This document shows, piece by piece, positions 1-8,242 of a DNA stretch of 25,570 nucleotides. Numbering within the stretch: the first letter of the stretch is position 1; each line of letters starts with the position of its first letter. Origin of the DNA: Synergistales bacterium (GTDB taxonomy: Bacteria > Synergistota > Synergistia > Synergistales > Aminobacteriaceae); NCBI GenBank assembly GCA_025997935.1, contig BNVG01000014.1, positions 1-25,570 of the forward strand, in the 5' to 3' direction. The translations under genes and the position numbers were made by a program. The notes beneath the pieces are model-generated. The model did not search any database. It saw nothing but the letters and a program-made list of their open reading frames with translations, and was not told the origin of the DNA.

Positions 1-513
1 ATTGGGTATACGGAGAGCCATGCCGCAATTTCTGTAAATCTCCAATATTGGGTTTGCGGTTTTCATGACCTCCTTCATCGTGTGAAAATTATTTTCTCCG
101 GGAAAGCCCGCGTTTGAAATAATCACAACATCGGGCATTTTCGAAGTGTTTGCCATATCAAAGCTGCCGTTATTTTCTTCAATGCGCGGCGATTTGATCG
201 GAATGAGGCGGTCTAAAAAATTTTTCATACATGCCGTCATGCTCCACATATAGACAGGCGTGGCAAAGCACACTACATCCGACTCCCTGTATAGCGCCAA
301 TAAACCTTCCATATCGTCACGCAAAACACATTCCCCCGGCGTTTTGAACCAACACGAAAAACAACCCTTGCAAAAACTGATTTTCTTGTCAATCAGGAAT
401 ATATTTTGAGCTTCAGCGCCGCAAGACACGGCGCCATTCAAAAATGCCCGCGCAATTACATTTGTGTTGCTGTCTTTGCCCTTCGGGCTTCCGTTGAAAA
501 CCGTTATTTTCAT
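1..513 (-). CDS. Flavodoxin-family / NADPH-dependent FMN reductase-like protein, partial (3' end off window)
   Basis: This reading frame is open from an ATG at 513 to the left edge of the window (171 codons), so its C-terminus is missing. The N-terminus has the flavin phosphate-binding pattern [14 protein letters not shown] (residues 4-17). It is followed by a cysteine cluster CKGCFSCW (C48, C51, C54) and C62 just before RDDM, as in iron-sulfur-flavoprotein-like members of the family that use FMN and sometimes a [4Fe-4S] cluster. The segment [20 protein letters not shown] matches the conserved 'P-Y-W...K-F-DR' region. Its start codon overlaps the arnD stop (ATGA, 510-513), so it is probably translated with the arn operon. 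A redox role is likely from the family; substrate and any link to lipid A modification are unknown. Confidence 0.85.
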   Translation of the reverse strand, partial: MKITVFNGSPKGKDSNTNVIARAFLNGAVSCGAEAQNIFLIDKKISFCKGCFSCWFKTPGECVLRDDMEGLLALYRESDVVCFATPVYMWSMTACMKNFLDRLIPIKSPRIEENNGSFDMANTSKMPDVVIISNAGFPGENNFHTMKEVMKTANPILEIYRNCGMALRIPN

Positions 514-1403
514 ACAATCATCCCCCGCGCTTGCAAAGCCACGCCTCCGGCTCTCCCCGGCAGCTCGCCCACGATGATTTCTTCGGGCGTCATATCCGCT
601 TTCTCCGCTACTTCGCGAAGCGTCATAAAGCGAAAGCCGTCCGCCTTTGCCCTCAGAAGAAAATTCTCAAACACTCCAAGTTTAGAAAGCCCCTCCATCT
701 CGGCGTGTACCGTCAATACGTTCCATTCCACGTTCAATAAACCAATCCAAACATCCGGCAACGATTCGTCCGTCACGCCGTCCGCGCCCAATATCTCATC
801 CATTGTGGGCAGAGTCGTCGGTATCTGCGGGACGGAAAAACGGCGTGATTTGTATTCTGGCATAAAAGGAGAATAACCCCTCGTATCGCTGGCGTATTTC
901 AATTTCAGGCGCTCCTGCGCGGCGAGGCTCGCTTCGGAGACTTGCCAGCCCGGCGCGGCGTAACATGACGGTTGGCAACCTGATATTTTTTCAAACATCG
1001 CGGCGGCTTTGTTGTACAAAAGCTCAAAATCGTTTTCCGACATCGGTTGCAGCTTGTCTTGGGTCAGGACGTGATCCCAGGCGTGTACCCCGCAGTCGTG
1101 ACCGTCATGAAAGGCGCGTTTGAATATATCCGGATCGGAGGCCGCTATCATCGGCGCGGGAAGCAACGTCCCGTAAAAAAGCGTTTTTAACCCATACGTC
1201 GACGGGGCTTTTGTGCGTAACATCTTTGATATAAAACCCTTTCGAAATATCCGCCGTATGGCTTTTCCGGAGTTATCCGGCCCGAAGGAGAAGAATATCG
1301 AAGCCTGTATTCCGTGTTTTTTGAGCAGGGTGAGCATACGCGGCATCCCCTCCCGATAACCGCGTAAAGTGTCCACGTCTATTTTTATGGCAAGGTTATT
1401 CAT
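510..1403 (-). CDS. arnD: 4-deoxy-4-formamido-L-arabinose-phosphoundecaprenol deformylase ArnD
   Basis: ArnD removes the formyl group from undecaprenyl-phosphate-L-Ara4FN at the cytoplasmic membrane, giving the lipid-linked L-Ara4N used by ArnT. At 297 aa it has the usual family length (about 296). The NodB-type polysaccharide deacetylase signatures are visible: the metal/catalytic aspartates in KIDVDTLRG (D9, D11) and the H-x4-H zinc motif in [10 protein letters not shown] (H102, H107, with H111 following). The ArnD-typical segments [16 protein letters not shown] and CYAAPGWQ are also present. It overlaps the upstream ArnA dehydrogenase gene by 8 bp and the downstream flavoprotein by 4 bp, so it sits in a tightly coupled operon. 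Function is confidently assigned because all partner enzymes are adjacent. Confidence 0.95.
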   Translation of the reverse strand: MNNLAIKIDVDTLRGYREGMPRMLTLLKKHGIQASIFFSFGPDNSGKAIRRIFRKGFISKMLRTKAPSTYGLKTLFYGTLLPAPMIAASDPDIFKRAFHDGHDCGVHAWDHVLTQDKLQPMSENDFELLYNKAAAMFEKISGCQPSCYAAPGWQVSEASLAAQERLKLKYASDTRGYSPFMPEYKSRRFSVPQIPTTLPTMDEILGADGVTDESLPDVWIGLLNVEWNVLTVHAEMEGLSKLGVFENFLLRAKADGFRFMTLREVAEKADMTPEEIIVGELPGRAGGVALQARGMIV

Positions 1404-2427
1404 GATTGTCCATAACGTTTTCGGCGTACCACGATACGGTTCTCCGAAGCGTCTCGGTCATATCGGTCTTTGGCCGCCAGCCCAGTAGCTCGCCCATTTT
1501 CAGCACGGACGGAACGCGATTTCGCATGTCGTCGTAAGCGTCGCCATAGTAATTCGAGGCCTGCACACTGCTCAATTCCGCTTTCTCGGCGCGTTCTCTA
1601 AAGACGGACTTTAACTTCATTTCCGCTATCAGCATCTCCGCGAGCTCTCTTATCGAGCAGTTGTTGGCCGGATTGCCTATATTGAATATCTGCCCGTCGG
1701 CTTTGTTGCCCTCGTTCGCTATTATCGCCATGAGCCCGTCTATGCCGTCGCCTATCCAGGTGAAACTGCGTTTTTGCTCGCCGCCGTTCACCAATGAGAC
1801 GACTCCCCGGTGGAGCACGTCGTAGATTATCTGGGTGACGGAGCGCGCGGTGCGTTTTTGCGCGTCTTTGAACGAATCAAGGCGCGGCCCGACCCAGTTG
1901 AAGGGTCTGAAAATGGAAAACTTCAAGCCCTCTTCCTGACCGTAGGCGAAAATCATCCTGTCCATCATCTGTTTGCTACAGCTGTATATCCATCGCGTTT
2001 TCACGATAGAGCCGGTTATGAGTTGGCTTTCGTCCTCCGTGAGCTCTTCGTCGGCGCTTAGGCCGTAGATCTCGGAGGTTGACGGGAAAATTATTCTTGT
2101 GCCGTATTTGGCGCACATTCTGACGATCTTGAGGTTCTGCTCGAAGTCGAGCTCGAACGTCCATACGGGTTTTTTGATGTAAAAGGCCGGTTTGGCTATG
2201 CCGGCAAGCGGCAACACCACATCGCACCCTCGCACCTGTTCCTCTATCCAGCCCTGTTCCTTGAAGACGTCGCCCTGTCTGAACAGGAGACGGGGATTGC
2301 CGGAATACGCTGACATATTGTCGGCGTACAGGTCAAATCCAATAATCTCCCAGTCCGTATCATTTAAGATTCGTTCGGTCAAGTGCGTCCCGATAAAGCC
2401 GTTGACGCCTGTGATAAATATCTTCAA
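1396..2427 (-). CDS. arnA: UDP-glucuronate dehydrogenase/decarboxylase (stand-alone ArnA C-terminal domain)
   Basis: This 343-residue short-chain dehydrogenase corresponds to the C-terminal half of E. coli ArnA. That domain oxidises UDP-glucuronic acid at C4 and decarboxylates it to UDP-L-Ara4O. The NAD-binding GVNGFIGTHLTER is at residues 7-19. The catalytic region FPSTSEIYG gives S118, E119 and Y121, and IYSCSKQ gives Y148 and K152. FRPFNWVGPRLD (N177), GGEQKRSFT (K219) and R304 match residues reported as catalytic in ArnA (Ser433/Glu434, Asn492, Lys526, Arg619). In enterobacteria this domain is fused to a formyltransferase; here it is a separate gene whose ATG overlaps the formyltransferase stop by 4 bp. 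A generic UDP-xylose synthase is the alternative, but the context and the ArnA-like insertions favour ArnA. Confidence 0.93.
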   Translation of the reverse strand: MKIFITGVNGFIGTHLTERILNDTDWEIIGFDLYADNMSAYSGNPRLLFRQGDVFKEQGWIEEQVRGCDVVLPLAGIAKPAFYIKKPVWTFELDFEQNLKIVRMCAKYGTRIIFPSTSEIYGLSADEELTEDESQLITGSIVKTRWIYSCSKQMMDRMIFAYGQEEGLKFSIFRPFNWVGPRLDSFKDAQKRTARSVTQIIYDVLHRGVVSLVNGGEQKRSFTWIGDGIDGLMAIIANEGNKADGQIFNIGNPANNCSIRELAEMLIAEMKLKSVFRERAEKAELSSVQASNYYGDAYDDMRNRVPSVLKMGELLGWRPKTDMTETLRRTVSWYAENVMDNHE

Positions 2428-3308
2428 ATTTTTAAGCTCCTTTCGGACTCCCCATCTGGCTGAAACGACGTAACTTCAAGAAGGCCGTCGCCGGTTGCGA
2501 AAATCAAAGGGTTTTTGCTGACTATTTTGCCCGGCTCGCTCTGCGGCCCGTCGAGAGGACGCGCGCGCCATATATACGTTTTTTGGCCGTCTATAACCGC
2601 AAACGCCCCCGGGAACGGGTGGGTCAGAGCGCGGACGAGATTATATATTTCGACGGCGCTTTTGTTCCAGTCTATCAGCCCGTCGGACGGCGTGCGGCGT
2701 CCGAATTTGGTGGCCTTCGTCTCGTCCTGAGGGGTGAGATTTGGCGCGCCGGACTCAATGGCCGCGTAGGACCTCGACAGAACGGCTCGCGCGGCGTCGG
2801 CTATCTTTTGCGATACGCTGAGCGAGGTATCGTCAATATCTATGCTTATGGCTTCCTGGTCGACAATGTCGCCCCTGTCCGCGTAAACGTTCATAGCGTG
2901 AAGCGTCGCGCCAGTAGTCTCCTCACCGTTGATGATGGCCCAATTTACGCAGGCTCGTCCGCGATATTTAGGAAGCAGGGAGCCGTGCATGTTGTAAGAG
3001 CCCAAACGCGGAATGGACAAAATTTCCGGCCCAATAATCGCCCTGTAGTAAAACGACCAGATCAACTCCACGTCTAAACTTCGCAAAAGCGCCGCCGAGC
3101 CCTCGTTCAATTTATCGTCCGTCCTCACCAAAATATCGTGAGCTAACGCGAACTCTTCGACCGACCCGAACCAATGCTCCTCGCCCGGGTCGTCGCGATG
3201 CGTAAATACGACCGCTACGTCAGCGCCGTCAAAAATCAACTCCTTGAGACAGACAAAGCCGACTTCGCTGTAAGCGAACACGGCCGTTTTTGGTCTTTTA
3301 TCAGCCAT
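2424..3308 (-). CDS. arnA: UDP-L-Ara4N formyltransferase (stand-alone ArnA N-terminal domain)
   Basis: This 294-residue protein matches the N-terminal half of ArnA, which transfers formyl from N10-formyltetrahydrofolate to UDP-L-Ara4N. The formyltransferase catalytic triad is visible as N106 and H108 in YNMHGSLLPKYRG and D144 in ADRGDIV, equivalent to Asn102, His104 and Asp140 of E. coli ArnA. The FGRRTPSDGLIDW motif and the C-terminal HPFPGAF segment are also typical of ArnA rather than of Met-tRNA formyltransferase. One base separates its ATG from the arnT stop. It ends by overlapping the dehydrogenase gene, so the gene order reproduces the domain order of the fused enzyme. Confidence 0.93.
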   Translation of the reverse strand: MADKRPKTAVFAYSEVGFVCLKELIFDGADVAVVFTHRDDPGEEHWFGSVEEFALAHDILVRTDDKLNEGSAALLRSLDVELIWSFYYRAIIGPEILSIPRLGSYNMHGSLLPKYRGRACVNWAIINGEETTGATLHAMNVYADRGDIVDQEAISIDIDDTSLSVSQKIADAARAVLSRSYAAIESGAPNLTPQDETKATKFGRRTPSDGLIDWNKSAVEIYNLVRALTHPFPGAFAVIDGQKTYIWRARPLDGPQSEPGKIVSKNPLIFATGDGLLEVTSFQPDGESERSLKI

Positions 3309-3309
3309 T

Positions 3310-4983
3310 TTAATCCCGCTCCCCGTTGAAAAAAATCATATATTTTCCGGCGTCCATGACTCTGCGTACGCTTGCGCCTCCGCGCCTGAGAAAGTCGTCC
3401 GCGTCCCTCTTCCGCGCAATCAAAATATGAGGCGTCCCGCGGTTCCACTCCTCCATAAATTCGTCCATGCTCGGAAACCAAGTTCGCCTCTCGGCCTCCC
3501 GCTCCTGCAAAGCCCCAAATTCAAGCTCGCCCATATAATCCACCAAGACGAGCCGCTCTTTTGTGTAAAAAGGCATAGCCTGGAGGACGTCTTTATACGA
3601 GGCGATTTTTTCGCTACTCCGTTTTTGCGCCGCGACTATCCGGGCGGCGTCAATTACGCTTCTCTCTTTGCCCACCGGAATGTAAACCGTCTGAAGACAG
3701 AAGACGAACATCAAGCTCCCGGCGCATAAGCGCAACGCCGCGGCGCTCATGTCACGAGACGCGTAGCGGCAAGACGACACAGCGCCCCCCACCAACCCCA
3801 ACGATACCAAAAACGCGATAATCAGGAGTTCGAGACGAGGCGTTTCGTTAATCCCCTTCCCGAACAACGCGTAAGCAAATAGCGCGAACACGAAAAGTAA
3901 ATTGATGCCGGCGTTCCAGAGGACAACGCGGCCCGCGCCCGCGCCCGATACGGAACGGTCGATATCGGCCGCCATGAGAATAGCCAAGGGCGGTACGCAG
4001 GGCACGATGTAAGGTATCAACTTCGAGCTTGACGCGGAAAAAAAGAGCAATATCACGCCAAACCAGAGCGCCATAAAAATATTCGCGTCTTTCACCTCGG
4101 GAGACTGCGGAGCGCGTAAAATACTGTTTTTACGCAAGAGCGCAAACAGAAAGCCAGTCCATGGAAACAACCCGGCCGGAATAAGCGGGAGGAAAAACCA
4201 AAACGGCTGATACCTGCTGTGCATCTTGGTCGCAAAGCGCAAAAAATGCTCCTGAATAAAGAAAAAATTAAAAAAATCGGGATTTTCCCTACACACAAGA
4301 TAAAACCAAGGCGTAGCAACGGCAAAAAACAGTATTATGCCTGGCAAATACAACATGTCCGGTATCAGCCGCCATTTACGGGTTATGACTATATACCAGA
4401 ATATTACCCCTCCCGGAAGCAGCACTGCTATAAGTCCCTTGGTAAGCAAGCCCAGCGCCATAGCGGCGTAGAACACCAAGTACCAGCGCCTGTTTACGCG
4501 CAGATGCCCGATATAGCAGTCCGCCATTGCGAGAGTGATAAAGAACGAAACGAGCATATCCGTGATGTCGAGCGTGCCAATTGCGAAATAAAGCAAAGAG
4601 GTTCCCGTAATGACAGCCGCGATTATGCCCGCTCTGCGCCCGTAGACGGACGCCGCCAAAAGGCCGGTGACGGCTATTCCCAACAAGGCCGCAAGAGAGG
4701 ACGGGAGACGGGCCGCAAATTCGTTTTCTCCGAAAATTTTGAACGACCATGCCTGCGCCCAATACAAAAGCGCCGGTTTCTCAAAATATTTGACGTAGTT
4801 GAGCTTGGGTGTTACGTAGTCGCCCGACTCGTTCATCTCGCGCGCAATCTCGGCGTACCGCCCCTCGTCCGGCTCCATAAGGGGATGCGTGGACAGGGGC
4901 GATATATAGATTATCAAAAATATCGCGCACAGAATAATGGGCAGACTTTTTTTATCCCAAAAATTACCCCAAAAATTTTGCAT
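3310..4983 (-). CDS. arnT: Lipid A L-Ara4N transferase ArnT-like (GT83/PMT family)
   Basis: ArnT transfers L-Ara4N from undecaprenyl phosphate to lipid A on the periplasmic face of the inner membrane. The 557-residue product has the expected size (about 550) and many hydrophobic segments: an N-terminal helix near residues 13-30, a series between about 95 and 450, then a soluble C-terminal part. The first periplasmic loop carries the conserved acidic motif MEPDEGRYAEIAREM (D39, E40), followed by GDYVTPKLN and YFEKPALLYW. These are characteristic of ArnT-like glycosyltransferases. It lies between arnB and the formyltransferase gene with gaps of one base on either side. Related PMT-fold glycosyltransferases share the DE motif, so assignment to ArnT rests on sequence plus cluster. 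Confidence 0.92.
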   Translation of the reverse strand: MQNFWGNFWDKKSLPIILCAIFLIIYISPLSTHPLMEPDEGRYAEIAREMNESGDYVTPKLNYVKYFEKPALLYWAQAWSFKIFGENEFAARLPSSLAALLGIAVTGLLAASVYGRRAGIIAAVITGTSLLYFAIGTLDITDMLVSFFITLAMADCYIGHLRVNRRWYLVFYAAMALGLLTKGLIAVLLPGGVIFWYIVITRKWRLIPDMLYLPGIILFFAVATPWFYLVCRENPDFFNFFFIQEHFLRFATKMHSRYQPFWFFLPLIPAGLFPWTGFLFALLRKNSILRAPQSPEVKDANIFMALWFGVILLFFSASSSKLIPYIVPCVPPLAILMAADIDRSVSGAGAGRVVLWNAGINLLFVFALFAYALFGKGINETPRLELLIIAFLVSLGLVGGAVSSCRYASRDMSAAALRLCAGSLMFVFCLQTVYIPVGKERSVIDAARIVAAQKRSSEKIASYKDVLQAMPFYTKERLVLVDYMGELEFGALQEREAERRTWFPSMDEFMEEWNRGTPHILIARKRDADDFLRRGGASVRRVMDAGKYMIFFNGERD

Positions 4984-4984
4984 T

Positions 4985-6136
4985 CTATGATAGTGACTCC
5001 TTTATTTTCCCCGCCACGAAATCCACGTGCTCGTCGGTCATATCGGGGAACATGGGTATGGAGAGCTGACCGGCGGAGAAGTTTTCAGTCACGGGAAAAT
5101 CTCCTTCCTTGCAGCCGAATTTTTGCCTGTAGTAAGTATGAAGGTGAACCGGCACGTAATGAACCTGCACGCCTATTCCGCTTTGTCGCAGAAATTCAAA
5201 CGCTTCGTTGCGCCGCCCGTTAGCTACCCATATCGCGAAGATATGATACGAGTGCCCGGGGTGGTCGGGAGGAAGGGATAAACCGGAAAGGGACGAGAGT
5301 TTTTCCCTGTAAAGCGAGGCTATTTTGCGACGCCGCGCTACGAAAGACGGGAGCCTCTTCATCTGGCTTTCGCCGAGGGCGCAGGATATTTCGTTTAGGC
5401 GATAGTTATAGCCTATCTCTATCATGTCATTGTCCCAAGCGCCTTCATACGGTCGCACAAAATCTTTTTTATCTCTGACAAGGCCGTGCGACCTGAAGAG
5501 CTTCAGATGTTTTGCGAAATCGGAAGAATTAGTGGTCACCATCCCCCCTTCGGCGGTGGTGATATGCTTTACGGGGTGGAAGCTGAAAACGGTCATATCG
5601 GCTTCTACTCCGATCTTTTTATCCCCTCGCGCCGCACCCAAGGCGTGAGACGCGTCCTCGACCACAAGCGCGCCATGACGGGCCGCTATTTTTTTGAACT
5701 CTCCAATGTCCGCCGGATACCCCGCGTAGCTCACGGGGGCGATTACCTTGACAGGCCCGCCCGCTTTTTGGGCAACGACGCTCGCGCTCTCCGGGTCAAG
5801 ACAGAGCGTGTCGCGCGACATATCGGCAAATATAGGCTTGCCGCCGCAGTACACTACGGAGTTGGCGGTGGCGGCGAACGTGAAAGACGGAAGTATTACG
5901 TTGTCTTCCGGGGAAACGCCCGCGACGTGCATGGCCGCGTGGAGCGCCGCTGTGCCGCTTGAGAAAGACACCGCGTGCGCGGCGCCGATATAGCTGGCGA
6001 ACATGTTTTCAAAACGCTCGACCGTCGGGCCCATTGTGAGCCAGTCTCCGCGAAGTATATCAACGACGGCGTTTATGTCTTCTTCGCTGATACTTTGGCG
6101 TCCATATGGCAGATATTTGTCAAATTTATCAGACAT
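4985..6136 (-). CDS. arnB: DegT/DnrJ/EryC1-family UDP-sugar aminotransferase, ArnB role
   Basis: This PLP enzyme should convert UDP-L-Ara4O to UDP-L-Ara4N with glutamate as amino donor. It is 383 aa, the usual ArnB length. The PLP-lysine is K190 in FSFHPVKHITTAEGGM. Other family marks are SSGTAALHAA (59-68), EDASHALGA (160-168), YNYRLNEI and the C-terminal QVHYVPVHLHTYY and FPDM. Several of these, such as KLFRSHGL and YNYRLNEISCALG, read more like PseC, the pseudaminic-acid pathway aminotransferase, than like enterobacterial ArnB. The arn neighbours nevertheless point to the ArnB role. A good RBS (GGAGG) precedes the ATG. arnC lies 64 bp upstream. Confidence 0.88.
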   Translation of the reverse strand: MSDKFDKYLPYGRQSISEEDINAVVDILRGDWLTMGPTVERFENMFASYIGAAHAVSFSSGTAALHAAMHVAGVSPEDNVILPSFTFAATANSVVYCGGKPIFADMSRDTLCLDPESASVVAQKAGGPVKVIAPVSYAGYPADIGEFKKIAARHGALVVEDASHALGAARGDKKIGVEADMTVFSFHPVKHITTAEGGMVTTNSSDFAKHLKLFRSHGLVRDKKDFVRPYEGAWDNDMIEIGYNYRLNEISCALGESQMKRLPSFVARRRKIASLYREKLSSLSGLSLPPDHPGHSYHIFAIWVANGRRNEAFEFLRQSGIGVQVHYVPVHLHTYYRQKFGCKEGDFPVTENFSAGQLSIPMFPDMTDEHVDFVAGKIKESLS

Positions 6137-6200
6137 TTTCGCTTCCTCCTAATTTTATTCGCGCTATACAACTATTATCCTGTCATTCGTCATTATAGTA

Positions 6201-7136
6201 TCACGGCTTATCGCCGTATATCTCTTTGACAAAGAAACGCGGTCTGCCTCTGACGTCATGATATATACGCCCGATATATTCTCCGAGAAGGCCGAGCCCG
6301 ACAAATTGAGCTCCGATGAATATAAAAAGGACGGCGAAGAGGGTAAAAATGCCATTAGCCGCCCATGCGGAGCCATATACCAAGCGAAGAACGGCAAGCA
6401 ATATGCCGAAGCCGAAGCCGAGCATGGAGATGACGCCTCCCAGAAGTGACAACATGCGTAGCGGAAACGTCGATATGGAGGTCAGCAGGTCGAATTGCAA
6501 AGAAATTAATTTGAATAAGCTATATTTGGAGTCTCCTGATATGCGTGCGCTGTGCTTTACGGGTATTTCGCAGACGCTTCCGGCAAAGCTGTTGGCCAAT
6601 ACGGGTATGAAAGTCGAATGCTCCTCGCAACGAGTCATGGCGTTTACAACCGTCCGGCTGTACCCTCTCAGCATACAACCGTAATCATGCATAGATACGC
6701 CCGTGGCGCGACGGGCGACGTTATTGATAAGCGACGACGCCACGCGGCGAAAAAAAGTGTCCTGCCTGTTCTGCCGGACGGTCCCCACCACATCGACTCC
6801 GCGCTCTATTTCATCAACAAGCCTCGGAATTTCTTCCGGGGGGTTTTGAAGGTCGGCGTCAAGCGTCACCACCGCATCCCCTTGGCTCGCCTCGAGGCCG
6901 GCAAAAATGGCCGCGTGCTGCCCGTAATTGCGATTCAGCACAACAACCCTTATCTCCGAATTAACGACCGACGCTTCACGCAATATTTCGCGCGACCCGT
7001 CTCTGCTTCCGTCGTCGACAAATATCACCTCGAACTCGCGCTTAGCGTCACGGCATGTCGCAAGGACGCGTTCGATAAGCTCCGGCAGATTTTCTTTTTC
7101 GTTATACACAGGGATAACCACAGAAAGCGCGATCAT
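6201..7136 (-). CDS. arnC: Undecaprenyl-phosphate 4-deoxy-4-formamido-L-arabinose transferase ArnC
   Basis: ArnC is a GT2 glycosyltransferase that moves L-Ara4FN from UDP to undecaprenyl phosphate on the cytoplasmic side of the inner membrane. The 311-residue protein has the GT2 core SVVIPVYNE (5-13), [20 protein letters not shown], then the metal-binding [16 protein letters not shown] and [11 protein letters not shown], all highly ArnC-like. DYGCMLRGY and the C-terminal [20 protein letters not shown] match too. Two C-terminal transmembrane segments anchor it. It is the first gene of the operon; a GGAGG at about 7145-7149 sets the start. DpmI-type transferases are the alternative, but the cluster settles the call. 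Confidence 0.95.
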   Translation of the reverse strand: MIALSVVIPVYNEKENLPELIERVLATCRDAKREFEVIFVDDGSRDGSREILREASVVNSEIRVVVLNRNYGQHAAIFAGLEASQGDAVVTLDADLQNPPEEIPRLVDEIERGVDVVGTVRQNRQDTFFRRVASSLINNVARRATGVSMHDYGCMLRGYSRTVVNAMTRCEEHSTFIPVLANSFAGSVCEIPVKHSARISGDSKYSLFKLISLQFDLLTSISTFPLRMLSLLGGVISMLGFGFGILLAVLRLVYGSAWAANGIFTLFAVLFIFIGAQFVGLGLLGEYIGRIYHDVRGRPRFFVKEIYGDKP

Positions 7137-7169
7137 TATCGTTGCCTCCGATCTTTTGTCTTGGTTTGA

Positions 7170-7197
7170 AACAAATCCAAGATAACAAATCTAAGAT
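7170..7197. repeat. Tandem 14-bp direct repeat upstream of arnC, possible operator
   Basis: The 14-mer at 7170-7183 (AACAAATCCAAGAT) is repeated immediately at 7184-7197 with one change (C to T). It lies between the arnC RBS and the upstream promoter-like sequences. Two abutting direct repeats are what a response regulator or another dimeric activator often binds. The 14-bp period does not match the 11-bp period of PmrA boxes, so the regulator, if any, cannot be named. Confidence 0.5.
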
Positions 7198-7314
7198 ATA
7201 GTAACATCGAATCCATACAACCGCCACCCTTCTAAAGATTATATAAAAAAATATCCGATTTGCTCTCGTTCGCGGCAAGGCATGCTGGATTAACGCGCGA
7301 AAAAACGCGGCCTA

Positions 7315-7343
7315 TTGACAATAGAATAATTTCGACGCATACT
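7315..7343 (+). promoter_or_regulatory. Sigma-70-like promoter of the PepSY gene
   Basis: A perfect -35 TTGACA (7315-7320) is followed after 17 bp by CATACT (7338-7343), which matches the -10 consensus at four of six positions. The predicted leader is about 90 nt and ends in a strong RBS, AAGGAGG (7423-7429), 8 nt before the ATG. Confidence 0.6.
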
Positions 7344-7437
7344 AAAATAAGGATAGAAAGAATGGGCGCAACGGGTTAAGATATGATTTTGTCCTTTGTC
7401 GGTATGTTTTATGAACAGTCATAAGGAGGATCGCTAA

Positions 7438-7698
7438 ATGCGTAAATTAACGTTACTGTCGTTGCTTGTCGTTATGCTTTTTGGCGTTACGGGATTTGCC
7501 GCGTCTGAAATAACGGCTGAAAAAGCAAAGGAAATCGCCCTTTCAAAAGTCGGCGGAGGCACGATAGTTGAGTTCAAACTTGACTACGAACACGACAAAC
7601 AGGTTTATGAAATGGAAGTTAGGCATAACGGCCGAGAATACGAGATAGATGTTGACGCTGCGACAGGTGACATCGTTAAGTACGAAATAGACGATTAA
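7438..7698 (+). CDS. Small secreted PepSY-domain protein
   Basis: This 86-residue protein starts with a signal peptide: MRK, a hydrophobic core LTLLSLLVVMLFGVTG, and a likely signal peptidase I site after GFA. A single PepSY repeat fills the mature part: a helix beginning ITAEKAKEIALSKVGGGTI, then strands FKLDYEHDKQVYEMEVRHNGREYEIDVDAATGDIVKYE. Such proteins are exported, acidic and often lie next to two-component systems or envelope-stress genes; some inhibit proteases. Here it diverges from the arn operon, which suggests an envelope or sensing role, but no regulator gene is in view. An independent promoter, strong RBS and downstream terminator make it monocistronic. Confidence 0.88.
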   Translation: MRKLTLLSLLVVMLFGVTGFAASEITAEKAKEIALSKVGGGTIVEFKLDYEHDKQVYEMEVRHNGREYEIDVDAATGDIVKYEIDD

Positions 7699-7726
7699 GA
7701 GCGTCGAAAAGAATAAAGTAACGCGA

Positions 7727-7763
7727 AAATCCCTGATACTGCTGAAGACGGTATTAGGGATTT
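7727..7763 (+). terminator. Rho-independent terminator after the PepSY gene
   Basis: A 13-bp stem (AAATCCCTGATAC with GTATTAGGGATTT, one G-U pair) closes an 11-nt loop and is followed by CTTTATT on the plus strand. It lies 29 bp after the PepSY stop codon. Confidence 0.8.
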
Positions 7764-7795
7764 CTTTATTGTAGCAATGGAGGCCAATTACGCAA

Positions 7796-8179
7796 ATGAA
7801 CTTAAAAGACCGCGCGGGAAAATTGAAAACCGATATACCCGCCGTATTTATCGCGATGAAGCGAAAAGAAACGCCGTGGTATGCCAAAGTTTTGGCGGGT
7901 ATAGCGATAGCGTACGCCTTGTCGCCGATTGACTTAATCCCGGATTTCATTCCTGTGCTTGGGTTATTGGACGACGTGATTCTTTTGCCGGTCATTATAG
8001 CGGCGACGGTAAAGCTGATACCGAAAGATGTATTTGCCGATTGCCGTGCGCAGTCGGCAAAAATATGGACGGACGGAAAACCAAAGAAATGGATTTACGC
8101 GCTCCCAATCATTATCTTTTGGTTGTTGATTGTGTTTATAATCGTCAACAAGTGTCGAGTAGACAGTCTCAATGCTTGA
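7796..8179 (+). CDS. YkvA/DUF1232 family membrane protein, C-terminus altered by the intron
   Basis: The 127-residue protein has the DUF1232 core: WYAKVLAGIAIAYALSPIDLIPDFIPVLGLLDDVILLPVII (about 29-69). This contains the family's S-P-I-D-L-I-P-D-F-I-P signature. A C-terminal transmembrane segment (about 99-117) follows. Function of the family is not established. The last codons come from the adjacent group II intron. The predicted intron end (8154) falls within codon 120, so residues from about C120 to the stop (CRVDSLNA) are intron antisense sequence. The native C-terminus has therefore been cut or replaced, although the conserved domain is intact. A GGAGG (7779-7783) lies 12 nt before the ATG. 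Confidence 0.85.
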   Translation: MNLKDRAGKLKTDIPAVFIAMKRKETPWYAKVLAGIAIAYALSPIDLIPDFIPVLGLLDDVILLPVIIAATVKLIPKDVFADCRAQSAKIWTDGKPKKWIYALPIIIFWLLIVFIIVNKCRVDSLNA

Positions 8180-8241
8180 GTGGAAGGGACTGTCTACTGC
8201 CCCTCACGGAACCGTACGTGCGGTTTTCCCGCATACGGCTC
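8154..8241 (-). ncRNA. Group II intron domains V and VI
   Basis: Domain V (8241-8209, 33 nt) begins GAGCCGTATGCGG, has a GAAA-type tip and closes CCGCACGTACGGTTC. It contains the AGC catalytic triad and the conserved bulge region. Domain VI is an 11-bp perfect stem (8198-8188 with 8168-8158), and an adenosine 7 nt before the predicted 3' end is a candidate branch point. The RT stop codon (8245-8243) lies directly before domain V. Confidence 0.88.
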
Positions 8242-8242
8242 T

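Larger units (their letters stand above)
7137..7437. promoter_or_regulatory. Divergent intergenic region between arnC and the PepSY gene
   Basis: This is a 301-bp AT-rich gap with no gene. It carries the arnC RBS (about 7145-7149), a tandem 14-bp direct repeat (7170-7197), a TATAAT on the minus strand (7243-7238) that could serve arnC although its -35 is poor, and the PepSY promoter (7315-7343). The rest shows no clear feature. Confidence 0.6.

Noticed and set aside
6186..6200. TATAAT between arnC and arnB as an internal promoter
   Set aside because: No credible -35 lies 16-18 bp upstream, and the operon layout does not require a second promoter.
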